The notes beneath the pieces are model-generated. The model was not told the DNA's origin, ran no database searches, and was given only the letters and a program-made list of their open reading frames with translations. Below are positions 34,285-52,900 of a stretch of 64,000 nt of DNA, piece by piece; position 1 is the first letter of the stretch, and every line of letters begins with the position of its first letter. The position numbers were made by a program, and so were the translations under genes. Origin of the DNA: Meloidogyne chitwoodi (taxonomy: Eukaryota > Nematoda > Chromadorea > Rhabditida > Meloidogynidae); NCBI GenBank assembly GCA_015183035.1, contig JACZZP010000006.1:2294001-2358000 (forward strand). Reading direction: 5' to 3'.

Positions 34285-34603
34285 TTTGCGCAATGAATTG
34301 GCAAAAGCTAATGGAAAGAAAAATTAAAAGAAAATTTAGCGAAAAAATCGAATAACTAAAGAAAAATGTGATTAAGTTGGTTAAATGAAATATTTTAGAG
34401 AATATGTATTTTGTTTTTTTACACTTTTCTGATTTTTTTTCTGTTTATCTTTTTCGCTATAATATTTCTCTTTTATTAAAAAATAAAAGTGTAATATTTC
34501 ATAGTGTTTAATTTCAATTTGACAAATAAAAACCTAGATTTTAACGTTTATTTCTTCTTTTTTTTTAAATTTGTTTTAATATAATAATGACTATTTCAAT
34601 TTT

Positions 34604-34617
34604 TAAGCTTTTTTCAG
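34604..34617 (+). promoter_or_regulatory. Probable trans-splice acceptor before LSm7
   Basis: The sequence ttaagcttttttcag ends 7 bases before the LSm7 ATG. TTTTCAG is the consensus nematode acceptor. No in-frame upstream exon is needed, so spliced-leader addition is the simplest reading. Confidence 0.55.
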
Positions 34618-34624
34618 TCTAATA

Positions 34625-35033
34625 ATGACAATAGACGATGCAAGTAAAAAGAAGAAAGAAAGTATCGTTGATCTTTCTCGTTTTATTGATAAAAGTGTTC
34701 GGATTAAGCTTCAAGGTGGCAGAGAAGGTTTTTTTTGGTTTTGTTTTTTAATTTTATTTTTCTTTTAATTTCAGCTTCAGGAATTTTGAAAGGCTATGAT
34801 GCCTTATTGAATTTAGTTCTTGACAACGCGATTGAATATTTACGAGATCCAGAAGATCCTCTTAGAGTAACTGATGAAACTAAAAGTTTGGGATTAATTG
34901 TCGCTCGAGGTTTTTTTTAACTTAATTTTTTGTAAAATTTCATTTTTAAGGAACAGCAATAACTGTAATTGCTCCAAATGATGGAATTGAACAGATTGCA
35001 AATCCTTTTGTTAATGCTGACGCTGAGGAATAA
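34625..35033 (+). CDS. U6 snRNA-associated Sm-like protein LSm7
   Basis: LSm7 is a subunit of the LSm1-7 (mRNA decay) and LSm2-8 (U6 snRNA) rings. Three exons (34625-34729, about 34774-34909, about 34951-35033) encode about 105 residues. Sm1 motif: IVDLSRFIDKSVRIKLQGGR, then GILKGYDALLNLVLDNAIEY. The LSm7-specific insert RDPEDPLRVTDETKSLG follows, then Sm2 GLIVARGTAITVIAPNDG and a short acidic tail ending ADAEE. The length is normal for the family and the start is set by the acceptor just upstream. The RRM gene follows 247 bp downstream on the same strand with its own acceptor (TTTTTTGTAG), so the two may form an operon. Confidence 0.95.
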
Positions 35034-35279
35034 GAGTTTAAAATAATTTAAAATATTCTTTAATTCTGATTTTTAGCTTTCATTTTTTCTGAATAAAATT
35101 ATATATCTTAAATAAAATTTAAAAATAAATTACAGTTCGTTTTTACGTTTACTTTGATCCGTTGTTTTCCTCAATGGTTTTTTATAATTTTATTGTTTTA
35201 TGTGTAAAATTTAATTTAAAAATTGTTTTTTGTAGTATAAAAACAGTGGAAACAACGTCGATTGTTTTTTGAAACAATT

Positions 35280-35660
35280 ATGGTTCATAATTCTATTATT
35301 ATTTCTGGTATGTTATTTAATACAATGGAATCCTGTTATATTAAATTTAGTGCGAAACATTCCATCAAATATCTCGGCAGAACATCTTGCTAATATCTGT
35401 GCTTCTTATGGTGGATTTGTACGCTGCGTTAAGTTTGCTTGTGTTTTGTAAATTATTAAAATGAAAATAATTTAAGAATATTCCGCAATGATGATTATGG
35501 ATGCGGTTCTGTCGAGTTTCAAGATGAACAAGAGGCGGAAAATGCCATCCTTGGATTAAATGGATTTGAGATCTATGGCAATGTGCTTAGATTTGTATTG
35601 GCGATGCGATTTCAAGATTTGCCACAAACTGCTTTGGTTTTATTTTTATGGATATTTTGA
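35280..35660 (+). CDS. RRM RNA-binding protein, tandem copy 1 (possibly joined to F-box gene)
   Basis: Three exons: a short one, MVHNSIIIS (35280-35308), then LVRNIPSNISAEHLANICAS (RNP2 region) ending in VRCVK, then IFRNDDYGCGSVEFQDEQEA, AILGLNGFEIYGNVL (RNP1-like GCGSVEF). It is one RRM fold of about 90 residues. Unlike copies 2 and 3, it lacks the insert between helix 1 and the following strand. It also runs past the RRM into AMRFQDLPQTAL, which looks like the start of an F-box, before a TGA at 35658-35660. RNP1 lacks the usual aromatic pair (GCGSVEF), so RNA binding may be weakened. The upstream sequence is homologous to that of copies 2 and 3, showing that whole promoter-plus-gene units were duplicated. 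No orthologue is claimed. Confidence 0.7.
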
Positions 35661-35702
35661 ATAATCATTTGCATTCAAGGCAAAAATATTTAACTTTCTC
35701 AG

Positions 35703-37778
35703 CTTAAAAGAAAAATTTGTCGTCGAAAGGGTAAATAAGGATTGGAGAAATTTAGCCTTGAATTATGCTTTTTCAAACTATTACGATTTCAAATTTGTCC
35801 CTAATTTTGGAGACGTTAAAATTGCAAGACTGAGCGAAGGAGTTAGGGTAAATAATTTCTTAGTTTATAATAATTTACACTAACATTTAGTATAAGAAAG
35901 TAAGACATTTGTTAGTGCCTAGTATTTTCTTATCTTTTCCATATAAATCTCGTTTATTAATCCATTATTTATAGAACGATGCTTATAGCGCCGTTTTTCG
36001 TCGGTGTTCTTCTCGTTTGAAGTATCTACAGATTGAACAGAACTTTGGTAGGAGGAATTTTGTTGGCCGATACTTTCATTTAATGCATAACCTCACACAT
36101 CTTGTTATCAAAATACCAATCGATTTTTGGTATTTGGTTATTATTGAAGAAAACTTGGTCCATTCACTTGTTTCTTTGAATTTGGTTCTAAATAATCAAG
36201 TTAGTTTTTAATTTATTTTGTTATATTTTTCTTATAGTAAATTAATCTGTATTCATGCCCGTAATTTAGATATGGGTGAACTGGAAAAAATCTTAGTAGA
36301 AGAAAAGACCTCTGAAATTTTTGTGACTAGTAGCTTTCTTGCTTATAATTTTTTCATTAAATTTAATTACAGGAAGATACACTTCATGCATTCCTTCACT
36401 TACTTGAAAAAGCAAATAAACTCAAATGTCTTCGCTTTAATCACTTTGATTCAGTTTATGAGATGGCTTTAAGTATTGGAAGACCAAATTTTTTGCCTCG
36501 TCTCGATTATTTATATATTACAAACTATAAAGCTAACTATGTGATTAAGCTGCCCGATATGTGCCCATCACTTAAATTTTTATTGTATAGACAAGAAGCT
36601 TTGTATAATTTTACAGATAGTATCCTATATTGTGATAAAATATTCAGGTTTATTTTTTTAATTATAGACCTGATTTTTCTATAAACTTAAGCTAACTATT
36701 TATCTTAAAAGTAAATTTATGAATAAAACCTTTATTAATTATTGTATCATTATTTTGTTTTTTAGGCTTTGCACACCATTTTGTGTTGTTGAGGAGGTTT
36801 CTAATCTTAAACCTCATCCCTATAAAGATTCAATTCTTGCTTTACAAATTGAGAGTTCTTTCACTGATATTTCCGAGGTTTATTTATAATATTTTTTAAT
36901 TAAAAAATATTTCTAGGCTGATTTATCCTACATATCCTCTTCTTGCCAGAATTTGAGGCATCTAGACTTTATATGCTCAACTCGTCTTTTAAATCCGAAG
37001 AAATTGGTTAACCTGTTTGAATTCACACAACTTTCTTCTCTTGCAATTGGTTTTGTTCATTCCAATCAAGATATATTTCGTGAAGGACTATTATTTCATA
37101 CAGTTTGTGATTACTAATTACATTTATAATTAAATTTAAAAGTTGGTGCTAGAAAATGGAAACAGGTTCGATGATTTTTTCTTGGAGATTCTTATCACAT
37201 TAAATACAAATTCTCCTTTAATAGTAAGAGTATTAATTTAGAATAAATAATGTGACTACTTTTTTTTACAGAATTTATTTTTTCATGATTTCAGCCAGTT
37301 TTATATAAATAAAAATTATGTAATCAAAATTATTAGTAATTTAGAGGTAAATTTTATTTCTTATATTAAAAGAACACATTTATAGGAATTAGTTGCTTTA
37401 AAGTGTACTCTAGAACACTCTGGTGAAATGGAAAATACAGAGCAATTTTTTAACACCTTAAATTCAACATTAAGTGAGAACATAAACAGAAGAAAATTTG
37501 TTTTCCACTTTACAGTTCGTTGGTCTTTTTTAGTTTAAAATAGTATATTATTTCTAGATAAAACACATAAATGAGGTATCCGATTTTGTATTCATTTGGA
37601 AGGAAGCTGATAACTTTGAAGTAGTTAGACTTATTCGCACAACAAATGGATTTAATCCCACTCGTTCATTAGTTGTCCAGCAAATTTTTGATAATTTTTT
37701 AGGAAAACGAAACAGGTTTGAAAAGTTGAATTTTATTTTTTCAATTTTTATTTTAGATTTGTTCTATTTGGTGACTAA
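35703..37778 (+). CDS. F-box/LRR-like protein between RRM copies 1 and 2
   Basis: Exons joined by eye carry LKEKFVVERVNKDWRNLALN (an F-box-like second half with the V-x-K-x-W-R core), NDAYSAVFRRCSSRLKYLQI, NLTHLVIKIP and VSLNLVLNNQ, then MGELEKILVEEKTSEIF, EDTLHAFLHLLEKANKLKCL and LPRLDYLYITNYKANYVI. Further on are LCTPFCVVEEVSNLKPHPYK, QNLRHLDFICSTRLLNPKK and LVRLIRTTNGFNPT-like sequence, ending FVLFGD at 37778. The spaced Leu patterns are irregular LRRs, as in lineage-specific nematode F-box families that recruit substrates to SCF ubiquitin ligases. The first half of the F-box (MRFQDLPQTAL) is in frame with RRM copy 1. Between it and LKEKF no splice pair keeps phase, so the gene may be frameshifted, a chimera or mis-joined. 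Several internal joins are uncertain. Confidence 0.5.
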
Positions 37779-37981
37779 TATGTAGAAACGATAAATGCTT
37801 ATTTTTATATTAATTTATTTTATACGGTTCTTTCATTCAAATCAAAAAATAAATTTATTTTTATGTTTATTTTAGACTTTGTTCAATGGTTTTTTTGCCA
37901 TTTATATTTTGTTTTATGTTTCATTTAATTAAAAAAAATTTTTTGTTTCAGTATAAAAAACATTTAGTGCAAACAACAATT

Positions 37982-38391
37982 ATGGTTCGTGATCATACTG
38001 TTATTTCTGGTATTTTTTTTATAATAACACAATTAACTCTTGTTATTTAGTTCAAAACATTCCGTCGCACATCACCAGAATGCAACTTGCGGATATATTA
38101 TGTGATTATTCTAAGGACGCTGTGCGCGACTCTCTGTTGATTTCTTTCACAAAAGGGCGTCTTGAGGCTATTTGTGCTATTTATGGTGAAGTATACAACC
38201 TTGGGTTTGTTTATTTTTTGTTTAAATTATTAAAATGATAATAATTAAGCATAATCCGCAATGAAGATGGATTCAGATTTGGTTTTGTCGAGTTTCTGCA
38301 CAAACAAGCGGCAGAAAATGCTCTCGACGGATTAAATGGACTTGAGATTAACGGTCATGTGCTTAAAGTTGAATGGGCTGAATTTAAATAA
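37982..38391 (+). CDS. RRM RNA-binding protein, tandem copy 2
   Basis: Single-RRM protein of about 105 residues in three exons: MVRDHTVIS; VQNIPSHITRMQLADILCDY followed by an unusual insert (SKDAVRDSLLISFTKGRL) and EAICAIYGEVYNLG; then IIRNEDGFRFGFVEFLHKQA, ENALDGLNGLEINGHVLKVE and the stop after WAEFK. RNP1 is FRFGFVEF and retains both aromatic residues, so RNA binding is likely. The insert lies where helix 1 should lead into strand 2, and may partly duplicate that helix (LADILCDY versus LEAICAIY). A spliced-leader-like acceptor (ttgtttcag) sits about 38 bases upstream of the ATG. Confidence 0.75.
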
Positions 38392-38648
38392 ATTCGATTG
38401 ATATGATAAAGAATTTTTATATTAAAAAAACTATATTTTATGAGTTGAAATGATTTAAAATATTCTTTAATTTTGTTCTATTTTCTGAATAAAATTATCT
38501 ATATATTTTCAATCGAATCTAAAATTAAATTTTATTTTTATTTTAGACTTTGTTCAATGGTTTTTTGCCATTTATATATTGTTTTATTGTCATTTAATTA
38601 AAAAAATTTTTGTTTCAGTATAAAAAACATTTAGTGCAAACAACAATT

Positions 38649-39064
38649 ATGGTTCGTGATCATACTATTATTTCTGGTATTTTTAAATAATATAATTGAC
38701 TCCATTTATATATTAAATTTAGTTCAAAACATTCCGTCGCACATCACCAGAATGCAACTTGCGGATATATTATGTGATTATTCTAAGGACGCTGTACGCG
38801 ACTCTCTGTTAGTTTGTTTCACAAAAGGGCGTCTTGAGGCTATTTGTGCTATTTATGGTGAAGTATACGACATTCGGTTTGTTTATTTTTTGTTTAAATT
38901 ATTAAAATGAAAATTTAAGTATAATCCGCAAGGAAGAAGATGGCTTTGCATTTGGGTTCGTCGAGTTTATAGACAAACAATCTGCAGAAAATGCTCTCGA
39001 CGGATTAAATGGACTTGAGATTAACGGTCATGTGCTTAAAGTTGAATGGGCTGAATTTAAATAA
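38649..39064 (+). CDS. RRM RNA-binding protein, tandem copy 3
   Basis: Near-identical sister of copy 2. Exon 2 carries VQNIPSHITRMQLADILCDY, SKDAVRDSLLVCFTKGRL and EAICAIYGEVYDIR. Exon 3 carries IIRKEEDGFAFGFVEFIDKQ, SAENALDGLNGLEING and ends WAEFK. The RNP1 sequence is FAFGFVEF. Differences from copy 2 cluster around RNP1 and the IDKQS loop, while the 3' coding half and the upstream region are almost unchanged. Either selection at the binding face or gene conversion elsewhere could explain this. Confidence 0.75.
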
Positions 39065-41425
39065 ATTCGACTTAAGGTTATAAAGAAATTTTTATATAAC
39101 ATGCTTTTTTAAATTTAACTCAAATTTTATTTTACTTCTGAAAAATAAAAAATTTATAAATTCTTTACAAATAAAGTTTTTAATACTCATTTATTAAATT
39201 TTTTTTCTTATACTTTTATGAATTTTATTTAATTTTTTATTGAACAGATTTTAAGGTTAAAATGTCGACGTCAGTAGAACTGACACAACACAAAGTGGAA
39301 AACGTGTTGAGAAGGATGAATAGATGCGTGGTGCTTTCTTGAATCATTTTCTTGTTTTCAACTTTTGAATATTTGCCAATAAAATTGATTTATAACTGAG
39401 GACACTTAAGACATGTTATTTGATGATTTTTGGCTTTAAATTTTATTTTCACGATGTATTCTGGCTCAAGGAGCATCGGTATTTTTTAAATTTAATTTTT
39501 TATAAATTAGGCTAAATTTTTTGGTATTTATACTATTTTTCAAAATTCATTAAACAATTTGAATCTTTTCAAACAAAATTTGCCTCTTTTTTGATATTCT
39601 TTCATTTTTCTTCTTTTTCAATTTTTTCCTCTCTTATTAAATTTAACCAAACCAAAACTTTATCAAAAATTGAATTTTTTGATCATTTTTTTATTTGTTA
39701 TGACTTATTTTCTCTTCTCTAACTTTATATTTGCATAGCGCCAAGCCTTTAAAGAATAATAATAATTTTTTAATAAAATTTTTTCAAGGCCAAAAAGAAA
39801 GGAAAAAATGAAGAGGGTGTTTTACTAGCATAAACTAAATATTTTACAATAAAATGACGTTTTTGACAATAAAAATTGATATAAAACACCACCCTCAATT
39901 TTTCTTTTCTTCTTTTTGACCCAATTTATTGCTTTAAATCGATGACCTAAAATATACGTTCCTAATATTATATTTATGTTTTAATTTATTTTTAGTGTTT
40001 TATCACTTTTAAGATTAGATGTTTTTTATTTTTGGTAATTTTTTCATAGAAAAATTAGCCAAAATTAAATTGAAAGAAAATTTAAATATTTTTTTTGAAT
40101 TTTTAAAATGAAAGGAAAAAGCGCATCCTTAAAATTATTAGAAAAAAAATATTTTTTTTGTTTTTATAAATATTTTTATCTTTTTTTAATTGATAAAAAT
40201 AATTATTTTTATCTTTAAAAAAAGTCAAAAAATAGGTAAAAGTCCACTACTCTCTAAATTTATTTTTTTCTTCTTCTTTTGACTTCAAGAAAAAATATTA
40301 TTTTTATCTAATATTTTTATTTAAATTTTCTCAATAAAATTAAAACTTTTTTTTTAATTATTCGACGAATTTGTTCTTTTTTAAAATTATTTTTTTTTAA
40401 ATTTTAAAAAATAATTTAAATATTAATTTTATCATTTTTCTTCAATTATTTACTATTCGTTAAATTAAAATAAAAAAATAAAAAATTTAATTTTTGCAGA
40501 AAATTTATCTAAAAACCTCTCCCATTGGAGTAGTGACAAACTTTATTATTATTTAAAAAATTTTAAATAAAATAAAAAAAATTAATTTTTAATAAGATTA
40601 TGTAAATTATTTTTATTTTTCCCCAACACATTTTATTTATTTTTTTTTAGGATTAATTTTTATAAAAAAAACTATTTTTTATCCCCAAACAGTGTAAAAA
40701 TATATAAAATCAATCTTCTCTCCTCTAAAATAATTTTATTTATTTTTATTTAAAATTATTATGTTTTTATTTGTCACATTTTATGTTTTTTGTAAAAACC
40801 AAAAATTAAAATATTTATTTGTCCATCCAACAAAATTTCTTTTTTATTTTTTTTTTTCTTTCTCCTGTCCTCTCCCCTTCAACTTTTTTCTTTAAAAAAT
40901 AAAATTTATTTTTTAATTTTCTTTTCTTGTTTAAATAAATATATTAGTCATATTTTTATTATTTTTTAAAAATAAATAAATAATAATTATTTTTATTTTT
41001 AGCAAGGAGAGACTTTTATTAATTTTCAACTAACGTTCACTAAAGCCTGGGCCAGGCTCGTCAAAACAATTTAAAAAAGGTTTTCTTTTTTTTTTTAATT
41101 TTCTTTTAAAAGTTGGGGGAAATTTTTATTTTGTTTAAGTAGGGAATTCCCCAATTCTTTTGGGATTTAAAAAAAAAATAAAGGTTAAATACCTTGTGAC
41201 AGATTATCCAATATTTTAGTATTTTGTTGTTCCAAAAAATATCATTTGATTTTTTAAACTTAAAAAAGAAAAGAATATTTTTGAGAATATAAAATCCTTT
41301 TTTGGAACAAACTTTTAGAGAATTAGTTTAAAAAAAAAATGAGGAATATTCCCCCAATATTTTTATAGAATAATTTTTAGATTTTAGATTTGTTCTAATT
41401 ATTTAAATATTTTTAAAATTAGAAG
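39065..41425. other. Intergenic region upstream of the Ca2+ ATPase
   Basis: About 2.4 kb of AT-rich DNA. A small open frame at about 39262-39342 (MSTSVELTQHKVENVLRRMN, then RCVVLS) sits behind an AG acceptor (attgaacag). It is too short to call as a gene and I do not recognise it. A GC palindrome gcctgggccaggc lies at about 41047. The rest is homopolymer-rich, with no other supported gene. Confidence 0.45.
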
Positions 41426-49314
<7,889 letters not shown>

Positions 49315-49734
49315 CATTTTATTTTTTTTAAATTTTTTAAAATCTTTTCCTTTTTTTCTTTATTTTCTCAGGATTTCAACACTTAATATTTTATTATTGC
49401 TTTCTTGCCTTACTAATTTCTTTGTATATATTTTTATTTTAAAATTTTAAACATCACTTATACCCGTTAAAATGACAAATAGGATTGATTGATTGTTGTT
49501 TTTTAACTTTTGGCATTCTAGCCTTACAATTAGAATGTATATTCTTTTAAAACTTGTTCAGATAATTTATTTAATAAATAAATTTTTGTCTAATTTTTGC
49601 GTGATTTTGTACAGTATCATAAATTTTATATGACAATGTATGCCTAAAAAAGGATATTTAATAGAGCTAGAGAAGCTGAATCGAAATATTTTTTTCAAGT
49701 TTATTTTAAAGTAGTATTTCATGACCGTTTTCAT

Positions 49735-50030
49735 AACAACTCATGACCGTTTTCATGACCGACGAGAAAACTCGGTATAGGCGAAAACTCGGTCATGGCG
49801 AATGGGCGCGAAACTCGGTCATGGACGTTCAAATAGTCTATGGACGTTCAAATAGTCTATGGGCGCAAAACTCGGTCATGGGCGCGAAACTCGGTCATAG
49901 ACGAAAACTCACTCATGAACTGATCATGAGAGAAAACTCTCCGATGAAACTCACTGGTGAGATAAAACTCGTCCGTGGGAGAAAATCGTCTGTTGATGAA
50001 AACTCGTCCATCAGCGAATCCACCGGCCAG
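49735..50030. repeat. Irregular cluster of cgaaaactcggtcatg repeats
   Basis: A dozen or so imperfect copies of a 15-20 bp word (aaaactcggtcatgggcg and variants such as aaaactcactcatgaact). A perfect local duplication of ggacgttcaaatagtctat lies at about 49822-49860. GC content is higher than the surroundings. The beginning, catgaccgttttcat, contains the same word in reverse orientation (cggtcatg), so the cluster is partly inverted. Confidence 0.75.
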
Positions 50031-50128
50031 TTTTCCTCCATTTTTTACATTTTCAAAATTATAAAAAATCAATAAAATCGATATATTGATTTTACCAAAA
50101 ATTAAATATAAATAACTTTCAACTAATA

Positions 50129-50224
50129 CAGTAAGAAAAGACACTTTATCCGCGGCGCTGAAACGGCTTTTATAATTAACAAAAATATAATTTAAAGCCG
50201 TTTTAACGCCATGCTTTCTTACTG
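50129..50224. mobile_element. 96-bp MITE with CAGTAAGAAA ends and TA target duplication
   Basis: It begins cagtaagaaa and ends tttcttactg, exact inverted ends of 10 bp. A second inverted block (gaaacggcttt with aaagccgtttt) lies inside. TA flanks both sides (50127-50128 and 50225-50226). This is the form of a small Tc1/mariner-type non-autonomous element. It lies in intergenic DNA between PMCA and LRR gene 3. Confidence 0.75.
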
Positions 50225-50392
50225 TACATATAAACACGAAAAACTGCATATTAACCCCGAACTTGATCTTGGCGAAAACTCATTATTCGCAGCGTGCTCA
50301 AAAGGCCGCCAATAATCATTAATTAAAAAATTAAAATATATTTTTGAGCATTTTCATTTATTTACATAAAAATTAAAAAATCAATTAAAAAT

Positions 50393-52900
50393 TTAAAGAA
50401 AATAATGATGATGCCTTTCTTCTAAATTATGTGCAGGTGGTAAATCCAAATCTACTCCAGCTGGAGAACCATAAAAGGTAGATGGGTGATAATTGTGTCT
50501 AGGCAATGTAGAGCCATGGTAGGCGGAAGCAGCTAAATTAAAAAGAAACTTTTTAATGAAAAATTCTCTAATAGTAAGGACTCCCTAACAGAGACTCTTT
50601 CAGGTCTTCCACTCTCATAAACTCAGAATAAAATTTAAGGTCTCAATACTAAAAAAATACTCTTCTCTTAAATATAAACCTGCAGATGCCGAAGACATAA
50701 TCCTCTGTTCATCCTCAATTTCTGCATCTTTAAGTTTTTTCCTTCTATGACTCATTCCATAACGAATTAATGCCATCAAAAAAATACTTATTAGAAGAAC
50801 GGTCATTATAGTTACTAAAAATAAGAGTAAAAAAACGGGAATTTAAAAAATAAATAAACCTAAAATTATCCATCCAACAAGTGAAAGAGCTGTTCCAACT
50901 AAAGGCATAGGCTCAACTGTTCCCTCTTGAGAAGGGCAAAAATCTACTGCTCTGAGTGGAGTTCCTTCAGGAGGACAATTGTTAGGGCTTTGTCCACAAG
51001 CAGCTACACATCCTGGTTTATCTTTTTAAAAAAAATATTTTAAGATTTCCCTCGAATAATTAACTTCAATAAAATTAAATTTACCAATGTCAATGTCCAA
51101 ATTATCTCTTAACATTTGTCTAAACCATTCTAACTTGGAATCACAAAGCCAAGGATTTTCTTTAAGAAAATTATAAAAAAATTAATTTATAAAAACAAAC
51201 CGCATGCATAAATTACTCGTCTATCATCACTTACTGGTTCAAATGTTCCATCAAATGTATCAATAGGTAATGTTTGAAGAAGATTATAACTAAAAAAATG
51301 AAAAAATAATGAAAAATAAAATAAGAATATCTAAGAGAAAAAAGAAAAACCTGATATCAAGATGTCTAAGTGCTGGTAAATTAGCAAAACCTTTAGATTC
51401 AACTTCTTCTAAACGATTTCCTTGTAAATCCAAAGAATAAAGTTCTTGCAATCCTTGAAACATATCATTACGAATTCTTCAAAAATAATAATAATCATTT
51501 TAAAAAACAAACTTGGTCAATCTATTTTTATTTAAAACAATTGCTTGAATCATTGGAGTTCTTTGAAATGCTCCAACCTCTATCGTGTCCTAAAAAAATA
51601 AATTTCAAAAATAAATTTAAAAAAAAATAACCACAGCAGCTTCAGACATTTCCAAACGCATCAAATTCGGAGTGTGTACAAATGCATTTGAAGGAATCAC
51701 AGAAATTGGGGTTTCCCCAATTCCAAGAGTTTTTAATTCGGGAATAAAACTTTGAAGAACAAAATTTAAAGAAAAGAAAAATTTAAAAAAATAAACCGAA
51801 ACATTTCAGGAGACCAAGCAGGAAATTTATTTCCAGTCAAGTAAAGATATTCAAGTTTTGGAACATGTTGAAATGCTTGGGGGACAATAACAGTCAAACA
51901 ATTGAATTCTAGTGATAAAGATCTTAACTAAAAAAATTAAAGAATTAAATTAAATTTTGTTAAAATAAACCTGAGGAAAATTTAATGCACTAATAGGTAC
52001 TTCTTTTATCTAAAAAATTTTAAATTAAAAAAATAGTAATTTAAAAAAACCTGATTTAATCCCAAATTTAAATTTACAAGTGTTTCTTTTTGTACAGATA
52101 ATGAAGTGCTTGGTATCATCGTTAATTGATTTGTCTCCAAACTAAGTTCTTGCAAATTTTTTAGAGGAGAAAAAACACCTCCTCCATCACTACTTTGTAA
52201 AGAAGAAAGTGATTGGTCTGTTAAACGATTTCCTCTCAATTCAAGTTTTAATAGTGTTTCACGGCTTGAAAATTGAGAAAATAGTTGTATTGGTAATTGG
52301 GAGATTCCATTTTTATTTAAATAAAGTTTTCGAAGATTACGTAGTTGTGACAATCCGCCAGACTGTTTTTTTAATTATTAAAAAAACATATTTTTTAAAA
52401 AAACCTGAGAACCAATTTGAGAAAGAGAATTTTCTGAAAGATCTAATTCTACAAGTGAATCAAGCAGTGCACCATTAAATGCTCCATCCAAAATGTGTGA
52501 CAGAGTGTTGCGATTTAAGACAAGTCGAAAAATCTTAAAAATAACTTTCTTTCAATTTTAATTAATTAAAAAAACTTACAGTCCACCCATAAAAAGCATT
52601 TGCTGTCAAAGAAGGCAATGCCGTATCAAAAATACTTAGTGAATCAATTGATAAATGCCTGGCAGGCTGAGCTGCTCTTAAAGCATTTTCTAAACTTCCT
52701 GCCTTTTCACAAATAATAGCTATAGGCTCATAAATTGAAGGAGCACATTTACAGGGAGACTGAAGTGTCGGGCATTGTTGTTGGGCATGCGATGGATAAT
52801 TAGAAAGAAGGAAGAGAAAGAGAGAAAGTAGTATTCTATTAAGAATTGTACAAATGCTTTTTCTATTTCCGGAAAAGTTGTGTTTTGCTTTAAACTTCAT
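50393..52900 (-). CDS. Extracellular LRR transmembrane protein, LET-4-like (LRR gene 3)
   Basis: The ATG at 52900 opens MKFKAKHNFSGNRKS, then a signal peptide (ILLSLFLFLLSNYPSHA). A Cys cap (CPTLQSPCKCAPSIYEPIAI, ICEKAGSL) is followed by some ten LRRs over many short exons, including LVELDLSENSLSQI, LRKLYLNKNGISQL, LQELSLETNQLTMI, LRSLSLEFNCL, LEYLYLTGNKF, LYSLDLQGNRLEEV and LPALRHLDIS. The C-terminal cap has NPWLCDSKLEWFRQML, then a Cys/Pro-rich linker. A transmembrane region spans an intron (GTALSLVGWIILG plus VTIMTVLLISIFLMALIRYG). The cytoplasmic tail RRKKLKDAEIEDEQRIMSSA ends HNLEERHHHYFL at 50393. The cap and tail recall C. elegans LET-4 and related apical extracellular-matrix organisers in epithelia; this is from memory and not tested. 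The leader is preceded by TTCCGGAA words near 52866 and 52900. Confidence 0.85.

Larger units (their letters stand above)
37868..39064 (+). repeat. Recent tandem duplication of an RRM gene unit
   Basis: Two units about 667 bp apart (about 37868-38391 and 38536-39064) are nearly identical from an upstream gactttgttcaatggtttt block through the stop codon. They share the acceptor ttgtttcag and the leader tataaaaaacatttagtgca. A more diverged unit begins near 35140 in front of copy 1. The three upstream regions and the coding starts line up, so the unit of duplication includes the regulatory region. Confidence 0.85.
49315..50392. other. Convergent intergenic region with repeats
   Basis: This separates the PMCA 3' end (+) and LRR gene 3 (-). 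It contains the actcggtcatg repeat cluster and a TA-flanked MITE, listed separately. The open frames across 49743-50249 on both strands come from the repeats and were not called. The rest is AT-rich, with the PMCA 3' UTR expected near 49315-49500. Confidence 0.5.

Noticed and set aside
39262..39342. Small gene starting MSTSVELTQHK
   Set aside because: It follows an acceptor-like AG but is only 26 codons, is not recognised, and no second exon joins it convincingly.
49743..50249. Overlapping open frames on both strands (about 110 and 130 codons)
   Set aside because: They run through the actcggtcatg repeat cluster and a MITE. The protein sequences are repeat translations without any domain.
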